DNA of 64,000 nt from Sva-07 sp942492715 (lineage in GTDB: Bacteria > Actinomycetota > Acidimicrobiia > Acidimicrobiales > Ilumatobacteraceae). Under the pieces are notes generated by a model. The model made no database searches and was not told where the DNA came from. It was given only the letters and a program-made list of their open reading frames with translations. Both the position numbers and the translations under genes were made by a program. Shown here in pieces: positions 49,207-57,618 of the stretch. How positions within the stretch are numbered: position 1 is the first letter of the stretch; each line of letters starts with the position of its first letter. The stretch covers positions 186,001-250,000 of the forward strand of contig CALOFW010000002.1 of the NCBI GenBank assembly GCA_942492715.1. Direction: 5' to 3'.

Positions 49207-51311
49207 ACCCGCAGTCCGCCGATGCCGCGGCACACGCCCCGACGCGAGCCGACGTCAGACCGAAACAACGCATCGGCATCCCGTGGGGCAAGGGCCCCGA
49301 CACGCTCGACGACCTGCCGCGGCCCTCCCGTTCGACGAAGTCGGTCGAGATCAGCCGGGTGCCCTACCTCCCCGGGCTCGACGGGATGCGCGCGCTCGCC
49401 GTGGTCGCGGTGATGGTGTATCACGCCAACGCCGACTGGCTGCCGGGCGGGTATCTCGGTGTCGAGGTGTTCTTCGTGATCTCGGGCTATCTGATCACGC
49501 TGTTGCTGATCTCCGAGAAGGAGCGCACGTCGACCGTCGACATGAAGCACTTCTGGTACCGGCGCGCCCGCCGCCTGCTCCCGGCGCTGTTCACGATGTT
49601 GATCGCATTGACGATCTGGACGGCGCTGTTCGACCGTGACGCGCTCGGCAAGCTGCGTGGCGACGTCATCGCCGCACTCCTGTACGTCTCGAACTGGTAC
49701 CAGATCTGGACGGGAGCGGGCTACACCGCAGCGAACGAGTTCGCGCCGCTGCGCCACCTGTGGAGCCTCGCCGTCGAGGAGCAGTTCTACGTCGTGTGGC
49801 CGCTCGTGATGTTCGCGCTGCTCCGCGGCGGATCGCGACGGATCGCCGACATCAGCCGATGGCTGGTGGTCGCCGCGCTCGGCATCACGATCGTCACCGC
49901 ACTCGTGTACACGTCGGGCCCGATCGGAACGCCGGAGGTCACACCGGACGCCTACTGGTCGGTGTTCGGCCGCGAGATCTCCAAGTTCGACTGGTCGTAT
50001 CTCGGCACGTTCAGCCGCGCCGCGGGGCTGCTCCTCGGCGCAGCGTTCGCGATGGTGTGGCGGCCGGTCGCGGTGATGCGTGGGCCGCTGCGTACCAAGG
50101 GGCCGCTCCTCGACCTCGTCGCGCTGGTCGGTTTCGTGGCACTCGCGGCCATGGTCTGGTGGATGTGGCTGATCGGCCCGGATGGTGGCAACCCCGTGCT
50201 GTTCAGGGGCGGGTTCGTGCTGTGCGCGATCGCCACACTGATGATGATCGCCGCCGTCACCCACGAGCGGGCCGTCACGTCGAAGGTGCTCAGCATTCCG
50301 GTGCTGCTGTGGATCGGCACCCGGTCGTACGGGCTCTACCTGTACCACTGGCCGATCTACCAGATCATCCGCAACATCGCCGGCGTGCACCTGAAGTTCC
50401 ACGAGTTCGTGTTCGCGATGATCGCCACCGGCATCATCACCGAGCTGTCGTACCGCTTCATCGAGACCCCGATCCGCAAGGGGACGATGGGGGAGTCGTG
50501 GCGCCGACTCCGCCGGTCGCCCGCGACCGGTGCACGAAACGCGCTGCTCGCCGGCGGGGTCGTCGTCGCGGCGTTCTCGGTCTTCGCCGGGGTGAGCCTC
50601 GCCACGGCCGACGTGGTCGAGAACGAGGTGCGCCAGTCACTCGATGAGGCGGAGGCCTCCACCTGCGACGTGGTCAACGACCCGAACTGTGACGGCGTCG
50701 ACGACGCTGCGGCCCCCGAGGTCGTCGCTCCACCCGAGGCGACGACCGGCGACGCGCCGGAAGGTACCGCCGCAACCGACCCGGCGGGTTCGATCGCCGT
50801 CGCACCACCGGTGGCCGAAACGACCACGACGGTGCCGCCCGCCCCGATTACGCAACTGGCGCTCGGTGACTCGGTGATGCTCGGAGCTGCGCCGCAACTG
50901 TCCGAGCAGGGGTTCGTCGTCGACGCGGTCGAGAGCCGACAGTTCAGCGACGGCACCGACACGATCTCTGCGTTGAACGAGCAGGGGCGTCTCGGCGATC
51001 TGGTGGTCGTCCATCTCGGCACGAACGGCAACATCAACGAGGCGGACATGAGCCGCATGATGGAGGCACTCGCGGGGGTGCCCCAGGTGCTGCTCCTCAC
51101 CATCGACGTCGACCGTGACTGGACCGCGGCGAACAACGGCTTGATCTACGACGCGGTGAACACATACCCGAACGTGTCATTGCTCGACTGGGCGGGTCTC
51201 GCCGACTCGTGTCCCGGGGACTGCTTCGCGTCGGACGGCTATCACCTGCGGGCCGACGGGAAGCGGTACTACACCGACCTCATCGTCGGGGCGTTGCAGA
51301 ATCCCACCTGA
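49203..51311 (+). CDS. Acyltransferase-3 / SGNH fusion protein (OatA-like), copy 1
   Basis: 702 aa. An N-terminal acyltransferase-3 membrane domain of ten or more helices with YLPGLDGMRALAVVAVMVYHAN (catalytic His in VYHAN), FFVISGYLITLLL and RRARRLLPAL. A Thr/Pro/Ala-rich periplasmic linker follows, then an SGNH hydrolase-like domain: ALGDSVMLGAAPQL, VVVHLGTNG and SDGYHLRADG. Such proteins O-acetylate cell-wall or surface glycans. GTG at 49203 overlaps metF. A close paralogue follows. Confidence 0.9.
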   Translation: MNPQSADAAAHAPTRADVRPKQRIGIPWGKGPDTLDDLPRPSRSTKSVEISRVPYLPGLDGMRALAVVAVMVYHANADWLPGGYLGVEVFFVISGYLITLLLISEKERTSTVDMKHFWYRRARRLLPALFTMLIALTIWTALFDRDALGKLRGDVIAALLYVSNWYQIWTGAGYTAANEFAPLRHLWSLAVEEQFYVVWPLVMFALLRGGSRRIADISRWLVVAALGITIVTALVYTSGPIGTPEVTPDAYWSVFGREISKFDWSYLGTFSRAAGLLLGAAFAMVWRPVAVMRGPLRTKGPLLDLVALVGFVALAAMVWWMWLIGPDGGNPVLFRGGFVLCAIATLMMIAAVTHERAVTSKVLSIPVLLWIGTRSYGLYLYHWPIYQIIRNIAGVHLKFHEFVFAMIATGIITELSYRFIETPIRKGTMGESWRRLRRSPATGARNALLAGGVVVAAFSVFAGVSLATADVVENEVRQSLDEAEASTCDVVNDPNCDGVDDAAAPEVVAPPEATTGDAPEGTAATDPAGSIAVAPPVAETTTTVPPAPITQLALGDSVMLGAAPQLSEQGFVVDAVESRQFSDGTDTISALNEQGRLGDLVVVHLGTNGNINEADMSRMMEALAGVPQVLLLTIDVDRDWTAANNGLIYDAVNTYPNVSLLDWAGLADSCPGDCFASDGYHLRADGKRYYTDLIVGALQNPT

Positions 51312-51314
51312 CGA

Positions 51315-51350
51315 TCTCGAACGGCGCTCGACGGCGCTCGAACGGCGCTC
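51315..51350. repeat. Short tandem repeat between the two acyltransferase genes
   Basis: TCGAACGGCGC, TCGACGGCGC, TCGAACGGCGC in tandem, three units of 10-11 bp, ending next to CGCCGTT. Lies just after the first gene's stop. Could fold into a small hairpin (GGCGCTCCGCC). Confidence 0.5.
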
Positions 51351-51413
51351 CGCCGTTCCTTGACGGTGCCATGACGCAGATCGAGCAGGGTGCTCGGCGA
51401 TACTGGATTCTCC

Positions 51414-53555
51414 ATGTCGACCCTCGCCCCGCCCCGGGGTCAGCCCGTCAACCGCGACGACACCGCGTACATCAGTCGAGTCCCGTACCTCCCGGGTCTC
51501 GACGGGATGCGCGCGCTCGCCGTGGTCGCAGTGATGGTGTACCACGCGAACAGCGACTGGCTGCCCGGTGGCTTCCTCGGCGTCGAGATGTTCTTCGTGA
51601 TCTCGGGCTACCTGATCACGCTGCTGCTGATCTCCGAGCGGGAGCGCACGTACCGGATCTCGTTGCGGCAGTTCTGGATGCGCCGGGCGCGCCGCCTGTT
51701 GCCGGCGCTGTTCACGATGATGGCGATCGTCGTCGCGTGGACCGCGGTGTTCAAGAGCGAAGCGCTCGGCCAACTGCGCGGCGATGTGATCGCCGGTCTG
51801 TTCTACGTGTCGAACTACTACCAGATCTGGGTGGGGCAGGGGTACACCGCCGCTGGTGACTTCGCGCCACTGCGCCACCTGTGGAGCCTCGCCGTCGAGG
51901 AGCAGTTCTACCTCGTCTGGCCCGTCGTGATGGTGGTGTTGCTCGGACGCGCCGGCACGCGCCGCGTCGCGGACGTGAGCAGGTGGCTCTTCGTGGCGGC
52001 CGTGGTGCTCACCGTCGTCGTGGCGATGCTCTTCTACTCGGGGCCGATCGGTGACCCTGCTGTGACCCCCGACGCGTACTGGTGGATCGGCGATCGCCCC
52101 ATCGGCAAGATCGACACGCTGTACCTGGGCACCGTGTCGCGCCTGGCGGGCATCCTGCTCGGCTCCGCCTTCGCAATGGTGTGGCGCCCGCTCGCCGTGG
52201 TCCGTGGGCCGTTGCGGTCGAAGGGCCGCTCGTTCGACGTCATCGCACTCGTGGCGTTGCTGTTCCTCGGCTGGATGTGTTGGACCACCTACCTCGCCAC
52301 GCCGAGCGGTGCCGACCCGTTCCTGTTCCGCGGTGGGCTCTTCCTGTGCAGCATCGCCACGATCGCGGTCATCGCGGCGATCACGCATCGCGGCGCGTCG
52401 GCCAATCGGTTGCTCGGTCGTGGGGTGCTGGTGTGGATCGGGGTGCGGTCGTACGGGTTGTACCTGTACCACTGGCCGATCTACCAGATGATCCGCGGGG
52501 TCGCCGGCAACAAGTTGACGTTTCGGGAGTTCGTGCTCGCCACGATCCTCACCGTGATCGTCGCCGAGGCCTCGTACCACTTCATCGAGACACCGATTCG
52601 CACTGGTCGGTTCAGGCAGTGGCGGCGGGCGGTCCGCTCGGGGCGTCGCCGGGGCCCGAAGCTGGTCCTCAACGCAGGAATCGCCGTCGTCGCCGTGTTC
52701 GGGCTGGTGCTCGGCGCGGTCCTGTTGCGGGCGCCACTCGAACAGAACGAGATCGCTCAGGCCCTCGATGCCGGCGGGGACTTCACGACCAACCTCCTCG
52801 AGGTCGATGCGATCCCGACCGTTTCCACGACGACGACCACGACCACCACGACCACGACGACCACGACCGTTGCACCGACGACCACGCTCGATCCGCTTGC
52901 CGATGGCGCCGTCGCCCCGGTCACCGATGCGACGGGCTCCCTCGCCCCCGAGCCGTCGGCGGCGACGACGTCGGCGCCCACCACGGTCGAGCCCACGGCG
53001 CCTCCCACGACGGTTCCGCCGGTGACCCAGCTCGGGGTGATCTCGTCGTTGGAGGGCGTCGCGCCCTTGACGGTGACCCCGACGGCGACGGGCTTTCCGC
53101 TGGTGGCGCTCGGCGACTCGGTGATGCTGGGAGCCGCCGAGGAACTGCAGGCACGAGGGTTCCAGGTGGATGCGTTGGTGAGCCGGCAGATGAAGGACTT
53201 CATTCCGACGATGGCGGCGTTGCGCGACAACGGCACGTTCGGGTCGGTGGTGGTGATCCACCTCGGCACGAACGGCGGTTTCAGCCAGGACACGCTCGAT
53301 CAGATGCTGACCACGGTTGCCGACGTGCCGGTCGTGCTGTTGCTGACCGGCAAGGCCGATCGGGGGTGGATCGCCGACAACAACGCCAAGCTCCGGGCGG
53401 TGCCGGCGACGCACCCGAACGTCACGGTGATCGACTGGGAGGTGCTGTCGCCGGGCTGTGAAGGGCGCTGCTTCTACGACGACGGCATCCACCTCACCCA
53501 GTCCGGGCAGAACTTCTACGCCGACCTGATCGGCAAGGTGCTCGGCCAACCCTGA
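51414..53555 (+). CDS. Acyltransferase-3 / SGNH fusion protein (OatA-like), copy 2
   Basis: 713 aa, same layout as the preceding paralogue. Membrane domain with YLPGLDGMRALAVVAVMVYHAN, FFVISGYLITLLL and RRARRLLPALFT nearly identical to copy 1; SGNH domain with ALGDSVMLGAAEEL, VVIHLGTNG and DDGIHLTQSG. The linker differs completely and contains 14 consecutive threonines encoded by ACG/ACC. ATG at 51414. The two copies could act on different polymers or form a pair. Confidence 0.9.
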   Translation: MSTLAPPRGQPVNRDDTAYISRVPYLPGLDGMRALAVVAVMVYHANSDWLPGGFLGVEMFFVISGYLITLLLISERERTYRISLRQFWMRRARRLLPALFTMMAIVVAWTAVFKSEALGQLRGDVIAGLFYVSNYYQIWVGQGYTAAGDFAPLRHLWSLAVEEQFYLVWPVVMVVLLGRAGTRRVADVSRWLFVAAVVLTVVVAMLFYSGPIGDPAVTPDAYWWIGDRPIGKIDTLYLGTVSRLAGILLGSAFAMVWRPLAVVRGPLRSKGRSFDVIALVALLFLGWMCWTTYLATPSGADPFLFRGGLFLCSIATIAVIAAITHRGASANRLLGRGVLVWIGVRSYGLYLYHWPIYQMIRGVAGNKLTFREFVLATILTVIVAEASYHFIETPIRTGRFRQWRRAVRSGRRRGPKLVLNAGIAVVAVFGLVLGAVLLRAPLEQNEIAQALDAGGDFTTNLLEVDAIPTVSTTTTTTTTTTTTTTVAPTTTLDPLADGAVAPVTDATGSLAPEPSAATTSAPTTVEPTAPPTTVPPVTQLGVISSLEGVAPLTVTPTATGFPLVALGDSVMLGAAEELQARGFQVDALVSRQMKDFIPTMAALRDNGTFGSVVVIHLGTNGGFSQDTLDQMLTTVADVPVVLLLTGKADRGWIADNNAKLRAVPATHPNVTVIDWEVLSPGCEGRCFYDDGIHLTQSGQNFYADLIGKVLGQP
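52827..52869 (+). repeat. ACG/ACC codon repeat encoding polythreonine
   Basis: Fourteen Thr codons using only ACG and ACC form a near-perfect trinucleotide tract inside the linker of the second acyltransferase. Length change in whole codons would alter linker length without breaking the frame. Confidence 0.7.
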
Positions 53556-53645
53556 CCGAAGAATGCCTGGATCGTCGCGCCGGCCGCGACGAGCGGGGCA
53601 GATGTCGGGGGATGTGCGCGCTTGGGCCGCTGCCGGCTCCGGGCG

Positions 53646-53651
53646 TACGCT
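53646..53651 (+). promoter_or_regulatory. -10 element (TACGCT) of mdh
   Basis: TACGCT, 6 nt before the ATG at 53658. Confidence 0.4.
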
Positions 53652-53657
53652 CGGAAC

Positions 53658-54644
53658 ATGACCACTCCCGTTCGCGTCGCCGTCACCGGTGCTGCTGGCC
53701 AGATCGGCTACAGCATCCTCTTCCGTATCGCCTCGGGCTCGATGCTCGGGCCGGACACGCCCGTGTCGCTGCAACTCCTCGAGATCACCCCGGCGCTCGG
53801 CGCGCTCGAGGGTGTGCGCATGGAGCTCGACGACTGTGCCTTCCCGTTGCTGTCCGAGATCGTGTGCACCGACGATGCCGACACCGCGTTCGGCGACGCC
53901 GACATCGCGATCCTCGTCGGCTCGATGCCGCGCAAGGCCGGGATGGAGCGTGCCGATCTGCTGTCGGCCAACGGCGGGATCTTCAAGCCGCAGGGCGAGG
54001 CCCTGTCGAGGTCTGCAACGCCCGCAGTGAAGGTCCTCGTGGTCGGCAACCCGGCCAACACGAACGCGCTGATCGCGCAGCGCAACGCCGCCGACCTCGA
54101 TCCTCGCCGCTTCACTGCGATGACCCGCCTCGACCACAACCGTGCGAAGGCGCAGCTCGCGCAGCGCCTCGGCGCCTCGGTGAACGACATCGCGAAGATG
54201 ACCATCTGGGGCAACCACTCGACCACCCAGTATCCCGACCTGTTCCACGCCGAGGTCAATGGTCAGAGCGCCTACGACGCCGTCGGCGACCACGAGTGGT
54301 ACGACTCGACCTACATCCCCACGGTCGCCAAGCGCGGCGCGGCGATCATCGACGCTCGCGGGTCGTCGTCGGCCGCCTCGGCCGCCTCGGCTGCGGTCGA
54401 TCACGTCCGCGACTGGACGCTCGGTACGCCCGAGGGCGACTGGGTGTCGATGTCGGTGGTGAGCGACGGCAGCTACGGCGTTCCCGAAGGGATCATCTCG
54501 TCGTTCCCCTGTGTGTGCAAGGACGGCGACTACGAGATCGTGCAGGGCCTCGACATCGACGACTTCAGCCGCGCCAAGATCGACGCGTCCGCTGCGGAAC
54601 TCGTCAGCGAGCGCGACGCCGTCGCCGAACTCGGTCTCATCTGA
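53658..54644 (+). CDS. mdh: Malate dehydrogenase
   Basis: 328 aa, cytosolic-type MDH of the TCA cycle. VAVTGAAGQIGYSILFRIA binds NAD; VGNPANTNALIA, MTRLDHNRAKAQLAQRLG (active-site loop) and IWGNHSTTQYPD (catalytic His) are as in the family. ATG at 53658, with TACGCT just upstream. No neighbouring TCA gene on the same transcript. Confidence 0.95.
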   Translation: MTTPVRVAVTGAAGQIGYSILFRIASGSMLGPDTPVSLQLLEITPALGALEGVRMELDDCAFPLLSEIVCTDDADTAFGDADIAILVGSMPRKAGMERADLLSANGGIFKPQGEALSRSATPAVKVLVVGNPANTNALIAQRNAADLDPRRFTAMTRLDHNRAKAQLAQRLGASVNDIAKMTIWGNHSTTQYPDLFHAEVNGQSAYDAVGDHEWYDSTYIPTVAKRGAAIIDARGSSSAASAASAAVDHVRDWTLGTPEGDWVSMSVVSDGSYGVPEGIISSFPCVCKDGDYEIVQGLDIDDFSRAKIDASAAELVSERDAVAELGLI

Positions 54645-54657
54645 CCAACGCCGCCCG

Positions 54658-54704
54658 TTCTCGTGAACTCGTTGCGGCATGAGACCGCAACTGGTTCACG
54701 AGAA
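54658..54704. repeat. Intergenic inverted repeat family B, copy B2
   Basis: 20-nt arms TTCTCGTGAACTCGTTGCGG / CCGCAACTGGTTCACGAGAA with 2 mismatches and a 7-nt loop, between convergent mdh and META-domain genes. Outer 11 nt identical to B1. Confidence 0.8.
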
Positions 54705-54715
54705 GGGTGGGAGCG

Positions 54716-55492
54716 TCACTCGGCGGTGAAGTCGAGACCGACGACGCCGTCGGGGGTGTCCTTGCGGATCGTCAGGGTGTCGCCGCTGATCTCGTAGGTC
54801 ACCTCGCCGTCGAGGGCGAGCACGACGCTCGCCTCGAGCCGCGTGAGTTCCTCATCGCAGGCCATTCTCGTCAGGGCCAGCGGACCGAACGTGATCGTGG
54901 TGTCGGTGACCTCCACGGTCGACGATCCGGTGTTGCAGCCGGTGTCGACCTGCGCTTGGCCATCCGTGATCGTCATCGACGCTTCCGAGTCGACGAGGCT
55001 CACCGTGACCGCCTCGTTCGCCACGGTGCCCGAGACGATCCAGGTCGTGCCCTCCAACTCGGTCGGAGCGATGACTCCCAGGGTCATCGTCGCGTCGGAG
55101 CCGGTGAGGGTGAGGGTGCCGCCGTCGAGTGTGATCTCGGGGCTGCTCGTGAGAAACTCGCTCAGCCACTGGTCCTGGGCCATCAGGGCGTCCTCGCAGG
55201 CCATCATCGTCGACGCCATCGCGCCGACCTCGAGGGTGCCGTCGGAGATCGTGTAGCCACCGCTCAACGAGTTGCAGCCGGCACGGGCGCCGAGCGCGTC
55301 GGTTTCGAAGCCGAGTTCGATCGTCGAACCCTCGACGAGGTCGTAGCCCTCGACGCTGGTCGATTCGAACGCCTGCCCGGCGAGATCGTCGGCGGTCGGC
55401 GCCGACCCCGATGCAGTGTCGTCGTCGCTCCCGCAGGCGGCGAGCGCGATGGCGGAGACGGTGAGCAGGGCGAGTGCGGTGCGAGGGATCAT
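54716..55492 (-). CDS. META-domain lipoprotein
   Basis: 258 aa. Lipoprotein signal with lipobox LAAC (Cys about residue 20). Two META/HslJ-like domains follow: first GCNSLSGGYTISDG with MMACEDALMAQDQWL, then DTGCNTGSSTVEV with RMACDEELTRLE. The repeated GCN and M-x-C-E patterns are family hallmarks. Function unknown; HslJ-type proteins are linked to novobiocin and heat response in other bacteria. ATG at 55492. Confidence 0.8.
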   Translation of the reverse strand: MIPRTALALLTVSAIALAACGSDDDTASGSAPTADDLAGQAFESTSVEGYDLVEGSTIELGFETDALGARAGCNSLSGGYTISDGTLEVGAMASTMMACEDALMAQDQWLSEFLTSSPEITLDGGTLTLTGSDATMTLGVIAPTELEGTTWIVSGTVANEAVTVSLVDSEASMTITDGQAQVDTGCNTGSSTVEVTDTTITFGPLALTRMACDEELTRLEASVVLALDGEVTYEISGDTLTIRKDTPDGVVGLDFTAE

Positions 55493-55551
55493 GGCGCTTC
55501 TGACGCTCCTGGAGTCGGAGGGGTTCCCTCAGCGGACGCTGAGTCAGCAGA

Positions 55552-56268
55552 TCATGACACGGCGACAGCGCAGGAAATGCGCATCATCTGATCGACGCCG
55601 GCCTTGAGATCGGCGTCGCTGATCCGCACGGTGTCGCCGGCCTCGCCGAGCAGGTCGCTCACCGTCATGATCGCCAGCGCCTCGATGCCCTTCACGGCCG
55701 CGATCGTGTACATCATCGCCGCTTCCATCTCCACGCCGATGTGGCCGAGACGCTTCCATCGGGCGAACGTCGTGGGGTCGGGATCGTAGAACAGCCCGGA
55801 GGTGACGATCGGGCCGACGTGCACTCCGCCACTCGTCCCCTCGCGGCTCAGCCGCGCCGCCGTCTCCGTCAGCGAGAACGTGGCGCTCGGTGCGTAGCCC
55901 TCCATCGCCGCATAGCGAAACGGGGTCTGGTCGTCGCTGGAGGCGGCGACGCCGATCACGGTGTCGCCCATCGCCATGCCGTCACCGAGGCCCCCGCAGG
56001 TGCCCACGCGCACGAGCCGAGTCGCGCCGAGCATGATCAGCTCCTCGAACACGATCCCGGAACTCGGGCAGCCCATCCCGGTCGACTGGACGCTGATCGG
56101 CTTGCCCTCGAAGGTGCCGGTGTAGCCGAGCATGCCTCGCTCGGTGTTGACCTCCCGGGCACCGGGATCGAAGAACGTCTCGGCGATGTAGCGGGCACGC
56201 AGCGGGTCGCCGGGGCACAGGACGTTGGGGGCGTAGTCGCCGGCTTCGGCACGCAGATGGATCGGCAT
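55552..56268 (-). CDS. deoD: Purine nucleoside phosphorylase, DeoD-type
   Basis: 238 aa hexameric-type phosphorylase for purine salvage. MPIHLRAEAGDYAPNVLCPGDPLRARYIAE is the DeoD N-terminus (phosphate-binding GDP-x-R); RVGTCGGLG and GVEMEAAMMYTIAA (Glu/Met binding the nucleoside) are present. The catalytic SD occurs in TVSDLLG. ATG at 56268. Confidence 0.9.
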   Translation of the reverse strand: MPIHLRAEAGDYAPNVLCPGDPLRARYIAETFFDPGAREVNTERGMLGYTGTFEGKPISVQSTGMGCPSSGIVFEELIMLGATRLVRVGTCGGLGDGMAMGDTVIGVAASSDDQTPFRYAAMEGYAPSATFSLTETAARLSREGTSGGVHVGPIVTSGLFYDPDPTTFARWKRLGHIGVEMEAAMMYTIAAVKGIEALAIMTVSDLLGEAGDTVRISDADLKAGVDQMMRISCAVAVS

Positions 56269-56291
56269 GCACCGAGCGTATTCGGCCAGGA

Positions 56292-57158
56292 CTACTTCAG
56301 GAATTTGCTCGTGGTGTTGTCGGCCAACACCTTGCCGCCCGTTTGGCAGGTCGGGCAGTAGTTGACGGTGTAGCCGGAGTACTCGACGGCCCGCACCGCG
56401 TCGCCGCAGTCCGGGCACGGATCACCGGTCCGACTGTGCATCGCGCTCGGACGGTCCTTCGACGAACTCATGTCCGAACGTGTGCGTTCCGCCGCGAGTC
56501 CTTCGTCGAGGCACGATCGGATCGCTGCGGCCACGGTCGCCGCACCCCCGGCGCCGAGCTTGCGGGTGTTGGCGAACGGCGACACCCGCGCGCGGTGGCA
56601 CACCTCGTTGGCGAGGCGGCGCCCGATCCCCGCGATCATGCGCTGGTCGCGGAGGAATCCGTGCACGCGCATCGAGTTGGCGGCGAACAGCGCGGCCAGT
56701 TCGTCGTCGCTGATCGTCGCCGCCTCGGGGCCGAGCTTGTCGAGCGGTGGCGACGTCTCGAGGTCACCCGTGGGCACGCACCACACACCGGCGCGCCGTT
56801 CCTTGCCCTGCTCGGTCAGCAGCAGCGCCGTCTCGTCGATCGATCCGTCGCCGAGTTCGATCGGCTCGAAGACGAAACGGGCCTGGCCGCCCCGCGGCTT
56901 GGCCGATCGTTTGGCGTCGGGTACGAGACGGCCGCCCTGCATGAGGTGAACGACGAAGGTGACGGGCTCGAAACGCAACAGCAGGTACTTGCCCCGCCGA
57001 CCGACCTCCACCAGCGCCGACCCGAACGCGTCCGATGGCGGTGGCACGGCGGTCTTGAGTGCGGTGAAGTTGAACGGTGTGAACCCGCTCAGGACGCGGC
57101 CCGAGAACTGTTCGGTGAGGCGCTCGGCGTGCGCCTGGATCTCGGGCATCTCGGGCAT
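56292..57158 (-). CDS. Fpg/Nei family DNA glycosylase
   Basis: 288 aa. The start at 57158 gives MPEMPEIQAHAERL with catalytic Pro2 and Glu3 of the Fpg/Nei family; an upstream in-frame start would bury the Pro, so it is rejected. The Lys in GRRGKYLLL, the helix-two-turn-helix IAGIGRRLANEVCHRARVSPF and the zinc finger C-x2-C...C-x2-C (CPDCG, CPTCQ) are all present. Removes oxidised bases; substrate range (8-oxoG or pyrimidines) cannot be assigned. Confidence 0.9.
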   Translation of the reverse strand: MPEMPEIQAHAERLTEQFSGRVLSGFTPFNFTALKTAVPPPSDAFGSALVEVGRRGKYLLLRFEPVTFVVHLMQGGRLVPDAKRSAKPRGGQARFVFEPIELGDGSIDETALLLTEQGKERRAGVWCVPTGDLETSPPLDKLGPEAATISDDELAALFAANSMRVHGFLRDQRMIAGIGRRLANEVCHRARVSPFANTRKLGAGGAATVAAAIRSCLDEGLAAERTRSDMSSSKDRPSAMHSRTGDPCPDCGDAVRAVEYSGYTVNYCPTCQTGGKVLADNTTSKFLK

Positions 57159-57172
57159 CGGCTGCTCCCAGC

Positions 57173-57203
57173 GCGACAACTGGGGTCAGACCCCAGATGT
57201 CGC
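57173..57203. repeat. Intergenic palindrome family A, copy A6
   Basis: 15-nt arms GCGACAACTGGGGTC / GACCCCAGATGTCGC around A, one mismatch. Between two minus-strand genes (Fpg/Nei start and SCP2-like end). Confidence 0.75.
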
Positions 57204-57205
57204 GG

Positions 57206-57598
57206 TCAGGTGTAGGTGGTGCGGTCGCGGACGGTGGCGAAGACGGCTTCGAGGGCGCCGAAGACCGGCTGCGACTCGAGCAGCTTCTGCTGGTCGCCGA
57301 ACAGGAGGATCCGACCACCGATGAATGCCTCCTGAGCGTTCAACTCGCCGGTCGCCACGGCGACGGCGGTGTCCCAGTCCTGTTGCATCTTGACGTCCTC
57401 CGGATCGGCGGGCCCGGCCCCGAACGAGGCCGCGCCGTCACCGACCGTCAAGTGATAGGTCACGTCGCCTTCGGGGCCGTTGCTCACCACCTGGGTCACA
57501 CCGATGCGATGTGTCGTGGCGAGGTCGCGCATGTGGTCACTGTTGGCGACCTCGTCGGACAGCGCGTTGATCCAGTCGAGGCTGAGATAGCGGATCAT
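57206..57598 (-). CDS. SCP2 sterol-carrier-like protein
   Basis: 130 aa, single SCP2 lipid-binding fold: VTYHLTVGDGAASFGAGPAD, VKMQQDWDTAVAVATGELNAQ and GGRILLFGDQQKL are typical strands and helix. Binds fatty acyl or sterol-like lipids; partner unknown. ATG at 57598, back to back with the next plus-strand gene. Confidence 0.75.
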   Translation of the reverse strand: MIRYLSLDWINALSDEVANSDHMRDLATTHRIGVTQVVSNGPEGDVTYHLTVGDGAASFGAGPADPEDVKMQQDWDTAVAVATGELNAQEAFIGGRILLFGDQQKLLESQPVFGALEAVFATVRDRTTYT

Positions 57599-57604
57599 GA
57601 TCCG

Positions 57605-57610
57605 TAGTCT
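57605..57610 (+). promoter_or_regulatory. -10 element (TAGTCT) of the gene at 57619
   Basis: TAGTCT, 8 nt before the ATG at 57619, within 12 bp of the divergent SCP2-like gene start. Confidence 0.35.
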
Positions 57611-57618
57611 GCCTGATC

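Noticed and set aside
51177..54680. A 1167-codon open frame on the minus strand
   Set aside because: Antisense to the second acyltransferase and mdh; low-complexity His/Arg/Gly-rich translation and no recognisable domain.
56292..57179. Longer start for the Fpg/Nei gene at 57179
   Set aside because: It would put seven residues before the catalytic Pro2, which must follow the initiator Met in this family.
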